From Burkholderia sp. Bp9142 (GTDB taxonomy: Bacteria > Pseudomonadota > Gammaproteobacteria > Burkholderiales > Burkholderiaceae), in assembly GCF_003853415.1 (NCBI RefSeq), contig NZ_QTPP01000003.1, positions 248,001 to 312,000 of the forward strand: DNA of 64,000 bases, given 5' to 3'. Below the pieces are notes generated by a model. That model was not told the DNA's origin and searched no databases. It worked only from the letters and a program-made list of their open reading frames with translations. Both the position numbers and the translations under genes were made by a program. Shown here one piece after another: positions 62,330 to 64,000 of the stretch (its first letter is position 1; each line of letters opens with the position of its first letter).

Positions 62330-63619
62330 ATGTTCGTGCAGTCCGACCGTCACGTCGCAAGCTACTACGCCGGCACCTGCCCGGCGCCGATCCTGCTGCG
62401 TCCGGAACTGGACGAACGCATCGACGCCGACGTGCTGGTCGTCGGTGCGGGCTTCAGCGGGCTGCACACGGCGTTGCGCCTCGCGCTCGCGGGCAAGCGC
62501 GTGGTCGTGCTCGAGGCGAGCCGCGTCGCGTGGGCCGCATCGGGCCGCAACGGCGGACAGGCGCTGCTCGGCTGGTCGTGCGACATGCAGCCGCTCGAGG
62601 ATTCGCTCGGCCGCGACGGCGCGCGCGTGCTGTGGGACAGCATGCGCTGGGCCGCGGCCGAAGTGCGCGAACTGCCGGCACGTCATGGTTTCGACATCGA
62701 CTACCGGCCCGGCAGCCTGTGGGCCGCGGTGCGGCCGCGCCGCGTCGCGATGCTCACGCAGGCCCGTGACGAAGCTGCGGAGCGCTGGGGTTACGACCGG
62801 CTGCGCGTGATCGGGCAGGACGAAATGCCGGAATGGATCGGCAGCGCGCGCTATCTCGCCGCGCTCTACGATCCCGAGGCCGGCCATCTGAATCCGCTGA
62901 AACTCGCGCTCGGTCTCGCGCAGGCGATCGAACGGGCCGGCGGCCGCATCTTCGAGCAAAGCCGCGTGCTCGACTGCCGCGAGACGGCCGTCGGCCACGT
63001 CGCCCGCACCGCGCACGGCGAAGTGCGCGCGGACGTGCTGGTGCTCGCGTGCAACGCGTACGTCGACCGGCTCGATCCCGAGCTGTCGCGCCGGCTGCTG
63101 CCGGTCGGCACCTACCAGGTCGCGACCGCGCCGCTTGCGCCGGACGTCGCACGCTCGCTGCTGCCGCGGAACAGCTGCGTGATCGACAACCAGTTCGTGC
63201 CCGACTACTTTCGCCTGAGCCCCGACAACCGCCTGCTGTTCGGCGGCGGCTGCACGTATCTCGGCGGCATACCTGCCGACATCGCGGCGGTGACGCGCCC
63301 GCATCTCGAACGCGTGTTTCCGCAACTGAGCGGCGTGCCGCTCGACTACGCGTGGGGCGGCCACATCGACATCAGCATGCGACGCACGCCGGACATCGGC
63401 CGCCGCGGCCAGCGTTTCTGGCTGCAGGGCTTCTCGGGGCACGGCGTGCTGCCGACGCTCGCCGGCGCGCGCGCGGTCGCCGATGCCGTGCTCGGCGACG
63501 AGCGCCTGCTCGCGCAGTACCAGCGCATCCGCAACCCGCGCTTCCCCGGCGGCGACCGCATGGCCGCGCCGCTCGAAGCGATCGGCAAGGCCTGGTACCG
63601 TTTGCGCGATACCGTCTGA
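62330..63619 (+). CDS. FAD-dependent amine oxidase, PuuB-like (DAO family)
   Basis: A 429-residue flavoenzyme. The dinucleotide fold VLVVGAGFSGLHTALRLALAGKRVVVLEA is near residues 35-63. ASGRNGGQALLGWSCDM is typical of PuuB-type gamma-glutamylputrescine oxidases, and FWLQGFSGHGVLPTLAGA the C-terminal FAD contact. It likely oxidises a polyamine derivative or N-substituted amino acid. GGGAG precedes the ATG at 62330; a 36-bp upstream in-frame ATG covers the operator boxes. An XRE-cupin regulator follows by 16 bp. Confidence 0.87.
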   Translation: MFVQSDRHVASYYAGTCPAPILLRPELDERIDADVLVVGAGFSGLHTALRLALAGKRVVVLEASRVAWAASGRNGGQALLGWSCDMQPLEDSLGRDGARVLWDSMRWAAAEVRELPARHGFDIDYRPGSLWAAVRPRRVAMLTQARDEAAERWGYDRLRVIGQDEMPEWIGSARYLAALYDPEAGHLNPLKLALGLAQAIERAGGRIFEQSRVLDCRETAVGHVARTAHGEVRADVLVLACNAYVDRLDPELSRRLLPVGTYQVATAPLAPDVARSLLPRNSCVIDNQFVPDYFRLSPDNRLLFGGGCTYLGGIPADIAAVTRPHLERVFPQLSGVPLDYAWGGHIDISMRRTPDIGRRGQRFWLQGFSGHGVLPTLAGARAVADAVLGDERLLAQYQRIRNPRFPGGDRMAAPLEAIGKAWYRLRDTV

Positions 63620-63635
63620 CGCACCGGAATTCATC

Positions 63636-64000
63636 ATGAACGAACAGGAAGAGATAGAAAGTCTGGCGATCCTGATCCGCGACCTGCGCAAGCATCGCAA
63701 GGTCACGCTCAACGATCTCGCGGAACGGATCGGCCGCTCGGTCGGCTTTCTGTCGCAGGTCGAACGCGGGCTGTCGCGCCCGACGGTCGCCGACCTGACC
63801 GCGATCGGCGAGGCGCTCGGCGTGCCGACCACGTATTTCTACAGCCTGAGCAAGCCGCGCAGCGTGCCGTGGGTCACGCGGCCCGACGAGCGGCGCACCG
63901 TGTATTACGCGGCCGGCATCACGGACATCCTCGTGTCGCCGAACATGCGTTCGCGCTTCTCGATCCTCGAGAGCCATCTCGCGCCCGGCGCGAGCAGCGG
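63636..64000 (+). CDS. XRE-cupin transcriptional regulator, PuuR-like (5' part)
   Basis: Runs off the window end; about 121 codons are seen. The helix-turn-helix (residues 9-70) is AILIRDLRKHRKVTLNDLAERIGRSVGFLSQVERGLSRPTVADLTAIGEALGV. A cupin sensor domain begins near residue 85 (RRTVYYAAGITDILVSP). PuuR-like proteins repress polyamine catabolism genes; pairing with the PuuB-like oxidase supports that. Its sites are probably the CATGAAATT boxes upstream of the oxidase. Confidence 0.85.
   Translation, partial: MNEQEEIESLAILIRDLRKHRKVTLNDLAERIGRSVGFLSQVERGLSRPTVADLTAIGEALGVPTTYFYSLSKPRSVPWVTRPDERRTVYYAAGITDILVSPNMRSRFSILESHLAPGASS

Overview
The window looks like part of a secondary replicon of a Burkholderia, most likely the Burkholderia cepacia complex. 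Supporting signs are the high GC content with strong GC bias at third codon positions, a PenR/PenA-type class A beta-lactamase pair, a Burkholderia-type trimeric porin, and an accessory-rich mix of regulators, exporters and catabolic genes. No rRNA, tRNA or CRISPR array is visible. Species assignment is inference.

Layout. 0-2.7 kb: the 5' part of a winged-helix/NTPase regulator overlapping a PhzF-family gene, plus a divergent AraC regulator. 2.9-5.9 kb: glutaminase divergent from an RstAB-like two-component system. 6.0-16.1 kb: a patatin/Omp85 fusion (type Vd secretion), an MreB paralogue and a 1,867-residue classical autotransporter with exact 561-bp internal repeats. 16.2-18.8 kb: a glycogen-debranching-type glycosidase and a small helical protein. 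18.9-23.5 kb: nine same-orientation copies of an intergenic repeat whose ends are facing DnaA-box-like sequences. They are interleaved with penR/penA, a small membrane protein and a MarR/ABM-monooxygenase pair. 23.6-26.2 kb: QseBC-like system with divergent YgiW-like OB-fold protein. 26.2-44.6 kb: mostly ordinary core-like genes. These include an RpiR regulator, a broken acetyltransferase-like gene, a PEP-mutase-superfamily enzyme, a P450, rhodanese/FtrA, arginine decarboxylase plus antiporter (acid resistance), nitronate monooxygenase, two minisatellites, M20 peptidase, Ldh-type dehydrogenase, TfoX-like, NnrU, TSUP permease, and a DUF488/HVA1 pair.

44.9-62.3 kb is the most interesting part. 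Its base and codon use are visibly less GC-saturated than on either side, and a truncated IS3-family orfA sits at its right edge. The left half encodes, all on the minus strand, a LysR regulator, an IPNS-type 2-oxoglutarate/Fe(II) oxygenase, a MetE-like zinc methyltransferase, a metallophosphoesterase, a complete Urt/Liv-type ABC importer and a PhnZ-like HD-domain mixed-valent di-iron oxygenase. A porin is divergent from LysR. Three copies of one T-N11-A operator precede the LysR, oxygenase and MetE-like genes, so they probably form one regulon. The right half is a PhnCDE-like phosphonate ABC transporter followed by a fragment of a phosphonoacetate-hydrolase gene. Then come a SorC-type regulator and an intact alkaline-phosphatase-superfamily phosphodiesterase/phosphonatase. 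Two inverted repeats of the same geometry (11-bp arms, 12-bp spacer) precede phnC and lie in the regulator/phosphatase divergent region. I infer an acquired organophosphorus (or other small organic nutrient) uptake and catabolism island of untested substrate range.

The window ends with an FAD amine oxidase (PuuB-like) and the start of its XRE-cupin regulator.
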